Shown: positions 17,541-25,188 of the stretch, piece after piece
Numbering within the stretch: the stretch's first letter is position 1
Layout: every line of letters begins with the position of its first letter
NCBI RefSeq assembly: GCF_003688915.1
Contig: NZ_REFU01000001.1
Location: forward strand, 3,100,001 to 3,164,000
Length of the DNA stretch: 64,000 nucleotides
DNA from: Rhodococcus sp. SBT000017
GTDB lineage: Bacteria > Actinomycetota > Actinomycetes > Mycobacteriales > Mycobacteriaceae
Direction: 5' to 3'
The notes under the pieces: model-generated
Told to the model about the DNA's origin: nothing
The model's database searches: none
The model's input: only the letters and a program-made list of their open reading frames with translations
Translations under genes and position numbers: made by a program

Positions 17541-18706
17541 CCCGGTCCCTTCGCTCGCGGAATGCGGATCTCCCATTCGGTGCCCTCACCCTCCTCGGTG
17601 TCGAGTATCGCAGTACCGCCGAGAGATTCGACGCGGCCGAGTATCGATTTCGAGACGCCCATCCGCCCTTCGGCTTCGGCGGCGGCGAGCCGTCCGGCAG
17701 GGATTCCGCGGCCGTCGTCGCGGATACTGACGATCAGTTCCCCGTCGACGTCCTCGAGCAACACGTAGGCCTTCGCATCGGTTCCCGCGTGGAGCTCGAC
17801 GTTGGACAGTGCGGTTGCCACGACAGCGGCGAGTTCCTCGGCGACGTCGGATTCGACCAGCACCGGGTCGGCAGGCGTCGAGACGGAGATCGAGGTGCCC
17901 GCCTGCGTTCGCAGCAGTGCCCTGACATCGACGATCGAGCCGGTGTGATCGCCGCGCGGAGCCGCCTGTTCCGAGATCAGCACGCGCAGAGCGACTTCCT
18001 GCTCGCCGGCCAGCTCGGCGAGTTCGGCTGCCGGCCCGCCAATTTCGAGGCCTCGCCGTCGCACCAGTGCCAGTACCTGCAGCACTCCGTCGTGCACCTG
18101 CCGGGCCAGCCGTTCTCGCTCTTCGGTGATCGCGGCCGATCGTGCTGCACGACGCAATTCTTCGTGGGCGCGCCGGGCGGTGTTCGACGCCAATCCCAGT
18201 GCCAGTCCGGCCGAGAGCAGCACCGGCGCGGTGGCGTCGGACCAGAGGTCGGAGTCGAAGCGGTCGCGGACGAGTGCGCTGACCACCGACATCGCCACCC
18301 CGGATGCGATTCCGCCCTTGGGGCCCAACAGGATTGCAGCGGAGATGACGGCGTTGGTGGCCCACAGTGTGGTCGGCAGAGTCTGGCGGGTGCTGTACCA
18401 GTCGTAGTCGGCGACCAATCTCGTCGATGCCATCAGCGCGATCACGATGACCTGATCGGCGAGGACCACCTGCCAGCGCGGAAGTGACGCGCGCGCGAGC
18501 ATCAGCGCCGATGCTCCTGACCACACGGCCATCAGGGCGACGAGGAACCAGCTCAGCCGCGGGTTGGTGTAGTTGTCCACGGTCGCAGCCTGATAACTGA
18601 CCGCGTAGACGAGCGTGATCAGACGAAAGGCCTGCGAGGCCCGCCAGAGCGGGGTGTCGGGATCGGAGGAGGACAGCGTGGTGCCTACCCGGTCAGCCGT
18701 CCGCAT
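17537..18706 (-). CDS. MacS-family sensor histidine kinase
   Basis: A 389-residue membrane kinase. Five to six membrane helices occupy about residues 25-185. The HisKA_3 dimerisation box follows with the phospho-accepting His in ERERLARQVHDGVLQVLAL. The C-terminal HATPase has the N box (ALSNVELHA) and G1 box (RDDGRGIPAG). This arrangement, a multi-helix MacS-like sensor with HisKA_3, pairs with the NarL regulator encoded immediately downstream. The start codon lies 14 bases inside the 3' end of the exporter gene, so all three genes form one operon. The stimulus is unknown; a membrane-integral sensor suggests an envelope signal. Confidence 0.92.
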   Translation of the reverse strand: MRTADRVGTTLSSSDPDTPLWRASQAFRLITLVYAVSYQAATVDNYTNPRLSWFLVALMAVWSGASALMLARASLPRWQVVLADQVIVIALMASTRLVADYDWYSTRQTLPTTLWATNAVISAAILLGPKGGIASGVAMSVVSALVRDRFDSDLWSDATAPVLLSAGLALGLASNTARRAHEELRRAARSAAITEERERLARQVHDGVLQVLALVRRRGLEIGGPAAELAELAGEQEVALRVLISEQAAPRGDHTGSIVDVRALLRTQAGTSISVSTPADPVLVESDVAEELAAVVATALSNVELHAGTDAKAYVLLEDVDGELIVSIRDDGRGIPAGRLAAAEAEGRMGVSKSILGRVESLGGTAILDTEEGEGTEWEIRIPRAKGPG

Positions 18707-19940
18707 CGTTGTCAGATTTCGGAATTGTCAGCTCTCCCCTGGCAAGTCGATCCGGCTCGTCACTCCCGGGTGGAGTGTCCGGATTGCTCGGCTCGGCGGA
18801 ATACAGCGGGTCGGGCACCTCGAGTTCCTCGTAGACCTCGTCCGGGTCGTCGGCGAGCAGCGACCGCACGGCGGTGTTGAGGACGGCGACGATCGGCACC
18901 GCCAGCAGGCCTCCGACGATGCCCGCGAGCAGAATGCCGACGGTGATGGACAGGACCACCGCCAACGGGTGCAATCGCACGGCGCGGCCCAGCAGGAGTG
19001 GTTGCAGCACATGGCCTTCGAGCTGCATGACGGCCACCACGATGCCGAGGGTGATCACCGCGGTGATCAGGCCCTTGGTGACCAGTGCGATGAACACCGC
19101 GACGAATCCGGTCAGCACCGCACCGATGATCGGGATGAACGCTCCGATGAACACCAACGAGGCCAGTGGAAGTGCCAGTGGCACACCGAGAATGGCCAGC
19201 CCGGCTCCGATGCCGATGGCATCGGCGGCCGCGACGGCAACCGTCGCCCGGACGTATCCCACCAGGGACCCGAAGCCCTGGATGCCCGCGGTGCGGATTC
19301 TTCTGCGGGCCGATGTCGGTGCCAGCCGGGTCACGAACTGCCAAACCTGATCACCGCCGTACAGGAAGAAGATGAGGATGAACAGGGTGAGTGCCGCGCC
19401 GGTGAGGATTTCACCGATCACCGTGGCGGTGGTCAGCGCTCCACTGGTGACCGCTTCCTGGTTGTCCTGGATGACCTTGACGAGGCTGTCCGTGGCCTGC
19501 CTGATCTGATCCTCGCTGATGTGCAGCGGCCCGTTGCTGAGCCATTCCTCGACGCTGTTGATGGATTGGGTGAATTGATCACCCACCTGCGGCAGACCTT
19601 CGATGAACTGCTCGACGATGAAGGTCATGATCCCGGCGACGACGCCGATACTGGCGATGATCACGACGATCACCGCGACGGCCCGCGGCACTCCGCGCCG
19701 GTGCATCCAATCGACGACCGGCACGAGCATCGCCGACGCCAGCAGCGCGAGGCCCAACGGAATCACGACGGTGCTGAGCTTGGCCACAACGTAGGCAAAA
19801 GTGATGAATCCGGCAAACAGGACAAGCAGTCGCCACGTCCATTCCGCCCCGACCCGCACCAGCGGATGCACCGAATCCGCAGCCGAAGTGGGGCCCGGGG
19901 ACGCCCCCGCACCTTGCGCCCGCAACTCGTCGGTGCTCAC
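18693..19940 (-). CDS. AI-2E family transporter (Rv0205-like)
   Basis: A 415-residue protein with about eight membrane helices, an extracytoplasmic amphipathic region at about 110-175 and the family's conserved P-x-x-G-x-x-x-x-P motif region (FIGAFIPIIGAVLTGFVAVF). The family includes TqsA-type exporters and Na+/H+ antiporters; substrate is unknown. In mycobacteria the homologue is encoded next to mmpL3, and here it lies a few kilobases away. GTG start, read as leaderless from the shared palindromic promoter. The last 45 residues are acidic and cytosolic. Its end overlaps the start of the histidine kinase. Confidence 0.88.
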   Translation of the reverse strand: MSTDELRAQGAGASPGPTSAADSVHPLVRVGAEWTWRLLVLFAGFITFAYVVAKLSTVVIPLGLALLASAMLVPVVDWMHRRGVPRAVAVIVVIIASIGVVAGIMTFIVEQFIEGLPQVGDQFTQSINSVEEWLSNGPLHISEDQIRQATDSLVKVIQDNQEAVTSGALTTATVIGEILTGAALTLFILIFFLYGGDQVWQFVTRLAPTSARRRIRTAGIQGFGSLVGYVRATVAVAAADAIGIGAGLAILGVPLALPLASLVFIGAFIPIIGAVLTGFVAVFIALVTKGLITAVITLGIVVAVMQLEGHVLQPLLLGRAVRLHPLAVVLSITVGILLAGIVGGLLAVPIVAVLNTAVRSLLADDPDEVYEELEVPDPLYSAEPSNPDTPPGSDEPDRLARGELTIPKSDNDADG

Positions 19941-19944
19941 CCGC

Positions 19945-19952
19945 TAAATTTA
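19945..19952. promoter_or_regulatory. Palindromic divergent leaderless -10
   Basis: TAAATTTA is a perfect 8-base palindrome in the 16 bases that separate two divergent GTG starts (19940 minus, 19957 plus). Read rightward, TAAATT (19945-19950) is followed by six bases and the plus-strand GTG. Read leftward, TAAATT (19952-19947) is followed by six bases and the minus-strand GTG. Both fit TANNNT -10 boxes for leaderless transcripts. Confidence 0.7.
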
Positions 19953-19956
19953 ACCC

Positions 19957-21489
19957 GTGCTGGCATCTTTCCGAGCGGTCTCGCTCACCCTGAAGAGTCG
20001 CTGGCCGCTCTATATGCTCTCGATGCTCATCGCCAATGTCTTCGGTGCGGTCCTCGTGTTCGCCTTCGTGCGATACGGCCTGCCCATCCCCGAATCGGAA
20101 TCGATCGTCGCCGACCGCGTCCGCAACGTGTACATCTTCGGGGCTTATCTACTGGTGGCCCTGGTCGTCAGCCTGATCTACGCGTACTTCCTCCTGCGCT
20201 CGGTGATCAGGTGGCAGCTCCGCGGTGGCCCACCCACCCGCAAGGAACAGATGACGACGCTGCACGCGCCGTTGCGTCAGGCGATCGTGCACCTCATCCT
20301 GTGGATCATCGGCGGCATCATCTTCGTGCTGCTGACCATTGCGGAGATGCCGTCGCTGTCCATCGCCGTCATCGTCACCGTCGGCATGGCGGCCACCGTG
20401 ACGTTCGGATTCACGTACATGCTCGGCGAGCGAATCCTGCGACCGGTCGCGGCACTGGCGTTGAGCGAGGGTCGATTCGACCGCACGATGACGCCCGGCG
20501 TCGGTACCCGCATGGCCATGACGTGGGGTCTGGGCACCTTGATGCCCGTCATCGGCATCATCCTGCTGTGCGCGACGCAGCTGACCACCGATCTGGTGTT
20601 CTCTCCCAACGCGCTCGCCGTGGCCATCATCCTGCTCAGCGTGCTGGCCATCGTGCAGGCGTTCGTGCTCTCGATGCTCACCGCGAGCCAGATCTCCGAC
20701 CCGATCAGCCAGCTGCACAGCGCCATCGAGCGTGTTCAGCGCGGCGAGACCGACGTCGAGGTCGATGTGTTCGACGGCTCCGAGATCGGCCGCCTGCAGG
20801 TGGGCTTCAACCGAATGATGGAGGAATCGGCCGAGCGACGCGTCCTGCGAGAGCTGTTCGGCCAACACGTCGGTGAGGACGTGGCGCGTCGGGCATTGCA
20901 GTTCGGAACCGAGCTCGGCGGCGAGACACGATTCGTCGCAGTGCTGTTCGTCGACATGGTCGGATCGACCGCCACCGCCTCCGAGCGCCCACCGAGTGAG
21001 GTCGTGGTGTTGCTCAACGAGTTCTTCCGGGTGGTCGTCGACGTCGTCGGGCGTCATCACGGGTTCGTCAACAAATTCATGGGCGACGCGGCCCTCGCGA
21101 TCTTCGGGGCCCCACTGGATCGTCCCGACGCACCGACCGCCGCGCTCGCTGCTGCCCGTGAACTGCGTTTCGCGCTGGACGAGATCACCGGGCTCGACAT
21201 CGGCATCGGTGTGTCCGCGGGGCTGGCTGTCGCCGGCAACATCGGTGCGTCGGAGCGCTTCGAGTACACGGTCATCGGAGACCCGGTCAACGAGGCGTCG
21301 CGACTGACCGAGCTGGCGAAACTGCGTCCCGGACGCGTCCTGGCGTCGACCTCGGCCCTGTACTTCGCCGACGACGAGGAACAGGAACAGTGGGAGCTGG
21401 GAGACCAGGTGCAACTGCGTGGTCGACGACGTGCGACCCATCTGGCCTGGCCGGTGGAGTATCCCGATTCCTCCTCGAGCGACGGTTAG
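19957..21489 (+). CDS. Membrane adenylate/guanylate cyclase with HAMP domain
   Basis: A 510-residue class III nucleotide cyclase. Six membrane helices span about residues 15-245, then a HAMP linker (SQISDPISQLHSAIERVQRGE) at about 248-295, then the catalytic domain. Metal-binding aspartates are seen in VLFVDMVGSTA and MGDAALAIFGAP, and the transition-state region reads YTVIGDPVNEASRL. This is the six-helix HAMP-cyclase layout of mycobacterial Rv1318c-Rv1320c and Rv3645. It should make cAMP in response to a membrane signal; the purine-specifying residues were not checked. GTG start with no leader. Confidence 0.92.
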   Translation: MLASFRAVSLTLKSRWPLYMLSMLIANVFGAVLVFAFVRYGLPIPESESIVADRVRNVYIFGAYLLVALVVSLIYAYFLLRSVIRWQLRGGPPTRKEQMTTLHAPLRQAIVHLILWIIGGIIFVLLTIAEMPSLSIAVIVTVGMAATVTFGFTYMLGERILRPVAALALSEGRFDRTMTPGVGTRMAMTWGLGTLMPVIGIILLCATQLTTDLVFSPNALAVAIILLSVLAIVQAFVLSMLTASQISDPISQLHSAIERVQRGETDVEVDVFDGSEIGRLQVGFNRMMEESAERRVLRELFGQHVGEDVARRALQFGTELGGETRFVAVLFVDMVGSTATASERPPSEVVVLLNEFFRVVVDVVGRHHGFVNKFMGDAALAIFGAPLDRPDAPTAALAAARELRFALDEITGLDIGIGVSAGLAVAGNIGASERFEYTVIGDPVNEASRLTELAKLRPGRVLASTSALYFADDEEQEQWELGDQVQLRGRRRATHLAWPVEYPDSSSSDG

Positions 21490-21498
21490 TCTGACAGG

Positions 21499-22653
21499 GT
21501 GCCCGACCCCAGCTCCACCCGCGGACCCACTGTGCGGCGTCCGCGAAACCGACTCCGGTGGGTCAAGTGGATCGCCGGCATCGCCTTGGTGGCACTGCTG
21601 GTGGGTGAGGCCGTCTACCTGTGGCCGCGGCTGCACGAATCCTGGGCCGCGGTCCGCGAAATCCATTGGGGTTGGCTTGCGGCCTGTGTCTTCGCGCAAG
21701 CGGTGTCGCTGAGCGCTTTCGGCAGGGTGCAGAAGCAGTTGCTCGACGCAGGTGGAGTGAAAGTACGCCAGCGCAAGTCCGTCGCCGTCATCTACGGCAG
21801 CACCGCCATGGCGCTCACCCTCCCCGCAGGTCAGGTGTTCTCCACGGCGTTCACGTATCGCGAGACACGCCGCTGGGGAGCGAGCCCGGTCGTCGCGTCG
21901 TGGCAGCTGGCCATCTCGGGCGTGATCGCCGCGGCAGGACTGGCCGTGCTCGGCCTGGCAGGCGGACTGGTGGTCGGCAGCTCGTTCAACACGTTCACCG
22001 TGGTGCTCCCGATCGCAGGTGTCATCGCCATCGTCGCCGCCGTTCGCTACATCTCCAATCACCCCGAGTCGATCAAGAGCATCGCGCGCTGGGGATTGCA
22101 CAGATACAACGCGTTCCGCAATCACGAGCTCGACGCGGGTGCCGAGGGGATCGACAAGATCATCGGCCAGATCCAATCCGTTCAGCTCGGCAAACGCGAC
22201 GGCGCGCTCACTCTGTCGTGGTCCGCCGTGCATCGACTCGCGGACGTCGCCTGCCTGGCGTTCGCGTGCTTCGCCGTCGGCGCGGATCCGCGACTGTCCG
22301 GATTGCTCATCGCCTTCGCTGCGGGCAAGGCCGTCGGATCCGTTCCCCTCGCACCAGGTGGCCTGGTGGTCGTCGACGCGACCCTCATCGCGTTTCTCAC
22401 CAGCGCTGCCTCGATCAGCGCATCGCAGGCCGTCGCGTCGGCCCTGGTGTACCGCGGCGTCAGTTTCATCCTCGTCGCCATCGTCGGGTGGATCGTGTTC
22501 CTCGTGCTGTTCCGCAAACACCAGCACGCCGATCTCGAATTCGACATCGAGCTGGAACAGCAGGAGACCGCAGCGCTCGAGCAGCAGGAGACCGCCGAGC
22601 TGCGGCGCAACGAGGAGATCCGCGACGCCAAAGGCGACCCGGAAACCGCGTAG
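21499..22653 (+). CDS. Flippase-like membrane protein (YbhN/UPF0104 family)
   Basis: A 384-residue protein with about eight membrane helices in the pattern of lysylphosphatidylglycerol synthase transmembrane (LPG_synthase_TM/UPF0104) domains. These proteins flip or transfer lipid-linked groups; the substrate is not evident. The region FAAGKAVGSVPLAPGGLVVVDATL carries the family's conserved P-G-G-x-G-like loop. The C-terminus is a charged cytosolic helix with two LEQQETA(A/E) octapeptides encoded at 22552-22599. The GTG start is preceded by TAGTCT and six bases, so it looks leaderless and starts its own transcript right at the cyclase stop. Confidence 0.82.
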   Translation: MPDPSSTRGPTVRRPRNRLRWVKWIAGIALVALLVGEAVYLWPRLHESWAAVREIHWGWLAACVFAQAVSLSAFGRVQKQLLDAGGVKVRQRKSVAVIYGSTAMALTLPAGQVFSTAFTYRETRRWGASPVVASWQLAISGVIAAAGLAVLGLAGGLVVGSSFNTFTVVLPIAGVIAIVAAVRYISNHPESIKSIARWGLHRYNAFRNHELDAGAEGIDKIIGQIQSVQLGKRDGALTLSWSAVHRLADVACLAFACFAVGADPRLSGLLIAFAAGKAVGSVPLAPGGLVVVDATLIAFLTSAASISASQAVASALVYRGVSFILVAIVGWIVFLVLFRKHQHADLEFDIELEQQETAALEQQETAELRRNEEIRDAKGDPETA

Positions 22654-22706
22654 CCACCCCTTCCGCGGTATGGCGTCCGTCACTTTTTGTTCATCCGGAA
22701 TATATA

Positions 22707-22748
22707 CGGACCCCGGTCCGCTTGTGTACTATGAGTTTGAACCTTCAA
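22707..22748 (+). promoter_or_regulatory. yceI promoter with two palindromes
   Basis: A -10 TACTAT lies at 22727-22732. Just upstream is CGGACCCCGGTCCG (22707-22720), two perfect six-base arms around CC. Just downstream, over the expected transcription start, is TTGAACCTTCAA (22737-22748), two perfect five-base arms around CC. Both positions suit a repressor; the second resembles MarR-type boxes. Confidence 0.45.
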
Positions 22749-22765
22749 CCCACCAAGGAGTCCTC

Positions 22766-23317
22766 ATGACCACCGCCATCGCACTTCCCGAGCTCACCGC
22801 AGGCACCTGGGCCATCGACGCAGCCCACTCCACCGTCGGATTCACCGTCCGCCACCTGGTCGTCAGCAAGGTCCGTGGCCGCTTCCAGACCTTCACCGGC
22901 ACCATCACCGTCGACGCCGATGGCACCCCGTCCGTGGACGCCGAGATCGACGTCGCCTCCATCACCACCGACAACGCGCAGCGCGACGGCCACCTCAAGA
23001 CCGCTGACTTCTTCGAGGTCGAGAAGTTCCCCACCGCGACGTTCAAGTCCACCTCGGTCAAGGCCGACGGCGGAGACTTCATCGTCACCGGTGACTTCAC
23101 CCTCCACGGCGTCACCAACTCCATCGACCTGAAGCTCGAGTTCAACGGCGTCAACGCCGGCATGGGCAACGGACCGGTCGCCGGCTTCGAGGCCAGCACC
23201 GTCATCAACCGCAAGGACTTCGGCATCAGCATCGACATGCCCCTCGAAGGCGGCGGCGCAGTCGTCGGCGACAAGATCACGCTGAACCTCGAAATCGAAG
23301 CCGGCCTGCAGGCATAA
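22766..23317 (+). CDS. YceI family lipocalin-like protein
   Basis: A 183-residue protein of the YceI fold, an elongated beta-barrel that binds polyisoprenoid-type lipids. The family start WAIDAAHSTVGFTVRHLVVSKVRG and the middle NAQRDGHLKTADFFEVEKFPTATF are typical. There is no signal peptide, so this is the cytosolic type frequent in actinobacteria. The ATG follows AAGGAG at a good distance. A hairpin terminator lies about 95 bases downstream, so the gene is monocistronic. Confidence 0.93.
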   Translation: MTTAIALPELTAGTWAIDAAHSTVGFTVRHLVVSKVRGRFQTFTGTITVDADGTPSVDAEIDVASITTDNAQRDGHLKTADFFEVEKFPTATFKSTSVKADGGDFIVTGDFTLHGVTNSIDLKLEFNGVNAGMGNGPVAGFEASTVINRKDFGISIDMPLEGGGAVVGDKITLNLEIEAGLQA

Positions 23318-23335
23318 TCCCGCCCCGCTTCACCC

Positions 23336-23402
23336 CCTTCGGATCAATGCGACTTTGTTGCAGTCCAAGCGACTGAAACTCACATTGATCCCAGTCCGAA
23401 GG
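23336..23402. repeat. Imperfect inverted repeat of TCAATG element
   Basis: Arms at 23336-23349 and 23383-23402 can pair, with a small bulge. Inside, two related units face each other: TCAATGCGACTTTG... at 23343-23365 and, on the minus strand, TCAATGTGAGTTTCAGTCGC (ending at 23369). They resemble the repeat at 40178-40229. It may be a small dispersed element or part of a transcript end. Confidence 0.5.
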
Positions 23403-23411
23403 CGAACACAG

Positions 23412-23446
23412 AACGGCCCGTACCGCATTCGCCGGTGCGGGCCGTT
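23412..23446 (+). terminator. yceI terminator hairpin
   Basis: AACGGCCCGTACCG pairs with the complementary CCGGTGCGGGCCGTT across a short loop, giving about 14 paired bases. It ends just before the fluoride riboswitch promoter, so it separates yceI from the crcB transcript. Confidence 0.75.
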
Positions 23447-23474
23447 CGGCTGCGTTCGGCCCGAACACACCTGC

Positions 23475-23577
23475 TATGGTCGACAGCGGCGATGGATCTC
23501 CGCCTGGACGGCCCTAGGGTTGTCCAAACCGCCCCAACTTCGGGGCTGATGGCTCCTTTCCCTCAGTGGAAGGAGCA
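23475..23577 (+). promoter_or_regulatory. Fluoride riboswitch (crcB motif) with promoter
   Basis: TATGGT (23475-23480) is a -10 box. The aptamer starts at 23488 with GGCGATGG, followed by CCGCC, and ends with the hallmark CTGATGGCTCCT at 23545-23556. These are the conserved parts of the crcB fluoride aptamer. Directly after it, GCTCCTTTCC (23552-23561) can pair with GGAAGGAGC (23568-23576), which contains the ribosome binding site of the first crcB gene. Since GGCTCCT belongs to the aptamer, fluoride binding would free the Shine-Dalgarno, giving translational activation. Confidence 0.9.
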
Positions 23578-23582
23578 CGCCT

Positions 23583-24074
23583 GTGTACGGACGCCGCGAT
23601 CCCTATCCCGCTCTGCCGATCGATCCCGATTGCGCTCCTCGGAACTCACGCCCACTGCATGTACGGCCTACTCCAATTGTCGCGGTCGGAATCGGGGGCC
23701 TCGTCGGAACAACGTGCCGATCCCAGCTCGGGCTCTTGTTTCCGCATGCCTCGGGTGGCTGGCCGCTGACGACCTTCGCCATCAACATCGTCGGGGCGTT
23801 TCTGCTGGGTGTTCTCCTCGAGGGATTGTCCCGCCTCGGCCCCGACACGCACTGGCGACAACAGGTTCGCCTGCTGGTGGGCACCGGGATGCTCGGGTCG
23901 TTCACCACCTACAGCGCTCTCGCTGCCGACACGGATCTGCTTCTGCGCGGACATCAGTGGTGGCCGGCCGTGAGCTATGCCGCAGGCACCGTGCTGGCAG
24001 GCCTGGTAGCCACGGCTGCGGGAATCGCGCTTGCCGCGCGACTGCGGTCCCAGCCCTCGGAGGCAACTCGATGA
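23583..24074 (+). CDS. crcB: CrcB/Fluc fluoride channel subunit 1
   Basis: A 163-residue fluoride exporter subunit with four membrane helices after a roughly 30-residue cytosolic N-terminus. Family hallmarks are GGLVGTTCRSQLG near the start, NIVGAFLLGVL in helix 2 (the pore Asn) and GMLGSFTTYSALA in helix 3 (the Na+/phenylalanine-box region). The GTG start lies six bases behind the riboswitch-controlled GGAAGGAG. Two crcB genes in tandem, coupled by ATGA, usually encode a heterodimeric channel with opposite subunit topologies. Confidence 0.95.
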   Translation: MYGRRDPYPALPIDPDCAPRNSRPLHVRPTPIVAVGIGGLVGTTCRSQLGLLFPHASGGWPLTTFAINIVGAFLLGVLLEGLSRLGPDTHWRQQVRLLVGTGMLGSFTTYSALAADTDLLLRGHQWWPAVSYAAGTVLAGLVATAAGIALAARLRSQPSEATR

Positions 24075-24436
24075 CAACACTGTGGATCGCCTGCGCCGGC
24101 AGTGCCGGAGCGATCGCCCGATTCGTGCTCGACGGAGTGATACGGCAGTGGCGGAAATCGGAATTCCCTTGGGCGACAGCGATCATCAATGTCACCGGAT
24201 CGCTGATACTCGGATTCGTCACCGGGCTGGTCCTTTTCCACGGTCCGTCCCAGGAGCTCCAGCAGATAATGGGCGTTGGGTTCTGCGGCGGATACACCAC
24301 TTTCAGCACCGCCAGCATGGAGACGGTGCGGCTGTTACAACGCCGGGAATACCTACTCGGCGTCGTCAACGGTGCCGGCACCTTGCTGATGACCGTCACC
24401 GCCGGCGCTGCCGGTCTCGCACTGGCGTCACTCTGA
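24071..24436 (+). CDS. crcB: CrcB/Fluc fluoride channel subunit 2
   Basis: A 121-residue four-helix protein, the partner of the upstream CrcB, whose stop overlaps its ATG by four bases. It shows SAGAIARFVLDG, the pore helix NVTGSLILGFVTGL and GFCGGYTTFSTASMET. Together the two subunits would form the dual-topology fluoride channel in the membrane. Expression should follow the same riboswitch. A good GAGAGG site immediately after its stop serves the remains of a further gene. Confidence 0.95.
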   Translation: MTTLWIACAGSAGAIARFVLDGVIRQWRKSEFPWATAIINVTGSLILGFVTGLVLFHGPSQELQQIMGVGFCGGYTTFSTASMETVRLLQRREYLLGVVNGAGTLLMTVTAGAAGLALASL

Positions 24437-24445
24437 GAGGTTGCA

Positions 24446-24612
24446 ATGACAATGAACGACGACACTTCCACGGCCGAGCGGATGGACGGCCCGACCGGCA
24501 CGGTACCTCCGCAGTGTCACCTGGTGGTCGGCTTCGACCGGCGGCCCACGAGCCGTGCCACCACTCCCACCGCCCGGTCCTCCTGATTCCTGCCACCGAC
24601 ACGACTCGGTAG
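24446..24612 (+). pseudogene. Universal stress protein remnant with internal deletion
   Basis: An ATG eight bases after GAGAGG opens a frame whose residues 25-38 read HLVVGFDRRPTSRA, the characteristic start of a universal stress protein (beta-1 then nucleotide loop). That frame stops at 24586 after 46 codons. In the next frame the same DNA reads CHHSHRPVLLIPATDTTR and stops at 24612, which is the characteristic C-terminus of the same family. The two ends meet at about 24550-24565. The simplest reading is that about 100 codons were deleted out of frame. As written it would make only a 46-residue peptide. Confidence 0.55.
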
Positions 24613-24679
24613 CGACGGGATCCAACCGGCGGGGCGATGGGGGCGCGGTGGTTCACGGTCGGTGTCTACAGTGGTGCGC

Positions 24680-25054
24680 GTGAAGTTTCGTTCCCCAGTA
24701 GTTGCTGCCGTCATCGATGTGCTCATGGTCGTGTTGTTCGCCGCGATCGGTCGCCGCAGTCACGCGGAGGCAACCGCGTTGTCCGGCCTGTTCCACACCG
24801 CCTGGCCGTTCGTCGTCGGTGCCGCCATCGGCTGGGTCGTCGCGTTCGCTCTGTACCGCAACAAGTTCGACGCGTTCCTCATCGTCCCGACGGGAATCGT
24901 GGTGTGGGTGATGACGGTTGTCGCGGGCATGGTGCTGCGGGCGCTGACCGGGCAGGGAACTGCCGGATCGTTCATCGTCGTCGCCACATTGTCCACCGCA
25001 GTTCTGCTGCTCGGCTGGCGCGCACTGGCCAAGTTCGTGCCCAGCGTTCGGTGA
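24680..25054 (+). CDS. DUF3054 membrane protein
   Basis: A 124-residue protein with four membrane helices: VVAAVIDVLMVVLFAAIG, WPFVVGAAIGWVVAFALY, IVPTGIVVWVMTVVAGMVLRAL and FIVVATLSTAVLLLGW. It fits the DUF3054 family, common in actinobacteria and uncharacterised. I choose the GTG at 24680 because TACAGT (24667-24672) lies seven bases before it, making a leaderless start; GTGs at 24662-24674 fall on or before this box. Confidence 0.8.
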   Translation: MKFRSPVVAAVIDVLMVVLFAAIGRRSHAEATALSGLFHTAWPFVVGAAIGWVVAFALYRNKFDAFLIVPTGIVVWVMTVVAGMVLRALTGQGTAGSFIVVATLSTAVLLLGWRALAKFVPSVR

Positions 25055-25071
25055 TGGAGACCCGTTCGCGA

Positions 25072-25136
25072 TAGAATGATTCACGGTGCGCCGGGAAGTC
25101 TGGTCGGCAACAACTTTGTGCTGCGTGCCCACCGTG
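25072..25136 (+). promoter_or_regulatory. Candidate structured leader of nhaA
   Basis: TAGAAT (25072-25077) is a clean TANNNT -10, placing the start near 25082-25084. From there CACGGTG (25082-25088) pairs perfectly with CACCGTG (25130-25136), and the flanks TT/AA extend the stem with a two-base bulge. Inside, GCCG...CGGC at about 25090-25108 closes a loop with GGGAAGTCTGGT. A closed multi-stem leader about 50 bases before an ion antiporter start looks like a cis-regulatory RNA. I cannot name its class. Confidence 0.5.
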
Positions 25137-25188
25137 TGAAGTTCGGTCGGTTCGCAACTCGACGAAGCTACCGAAAGGCGTTGTCTCC

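Noticed and set aside
20149..22683. 844-codon open frame on the minus strand opposite the cyclase and flippase genes
   Set aside because: Composition (Asp, His, Gln, Arg) and codon-position GC are those of a shadow frame; both opposite-strand genes have clear domains.
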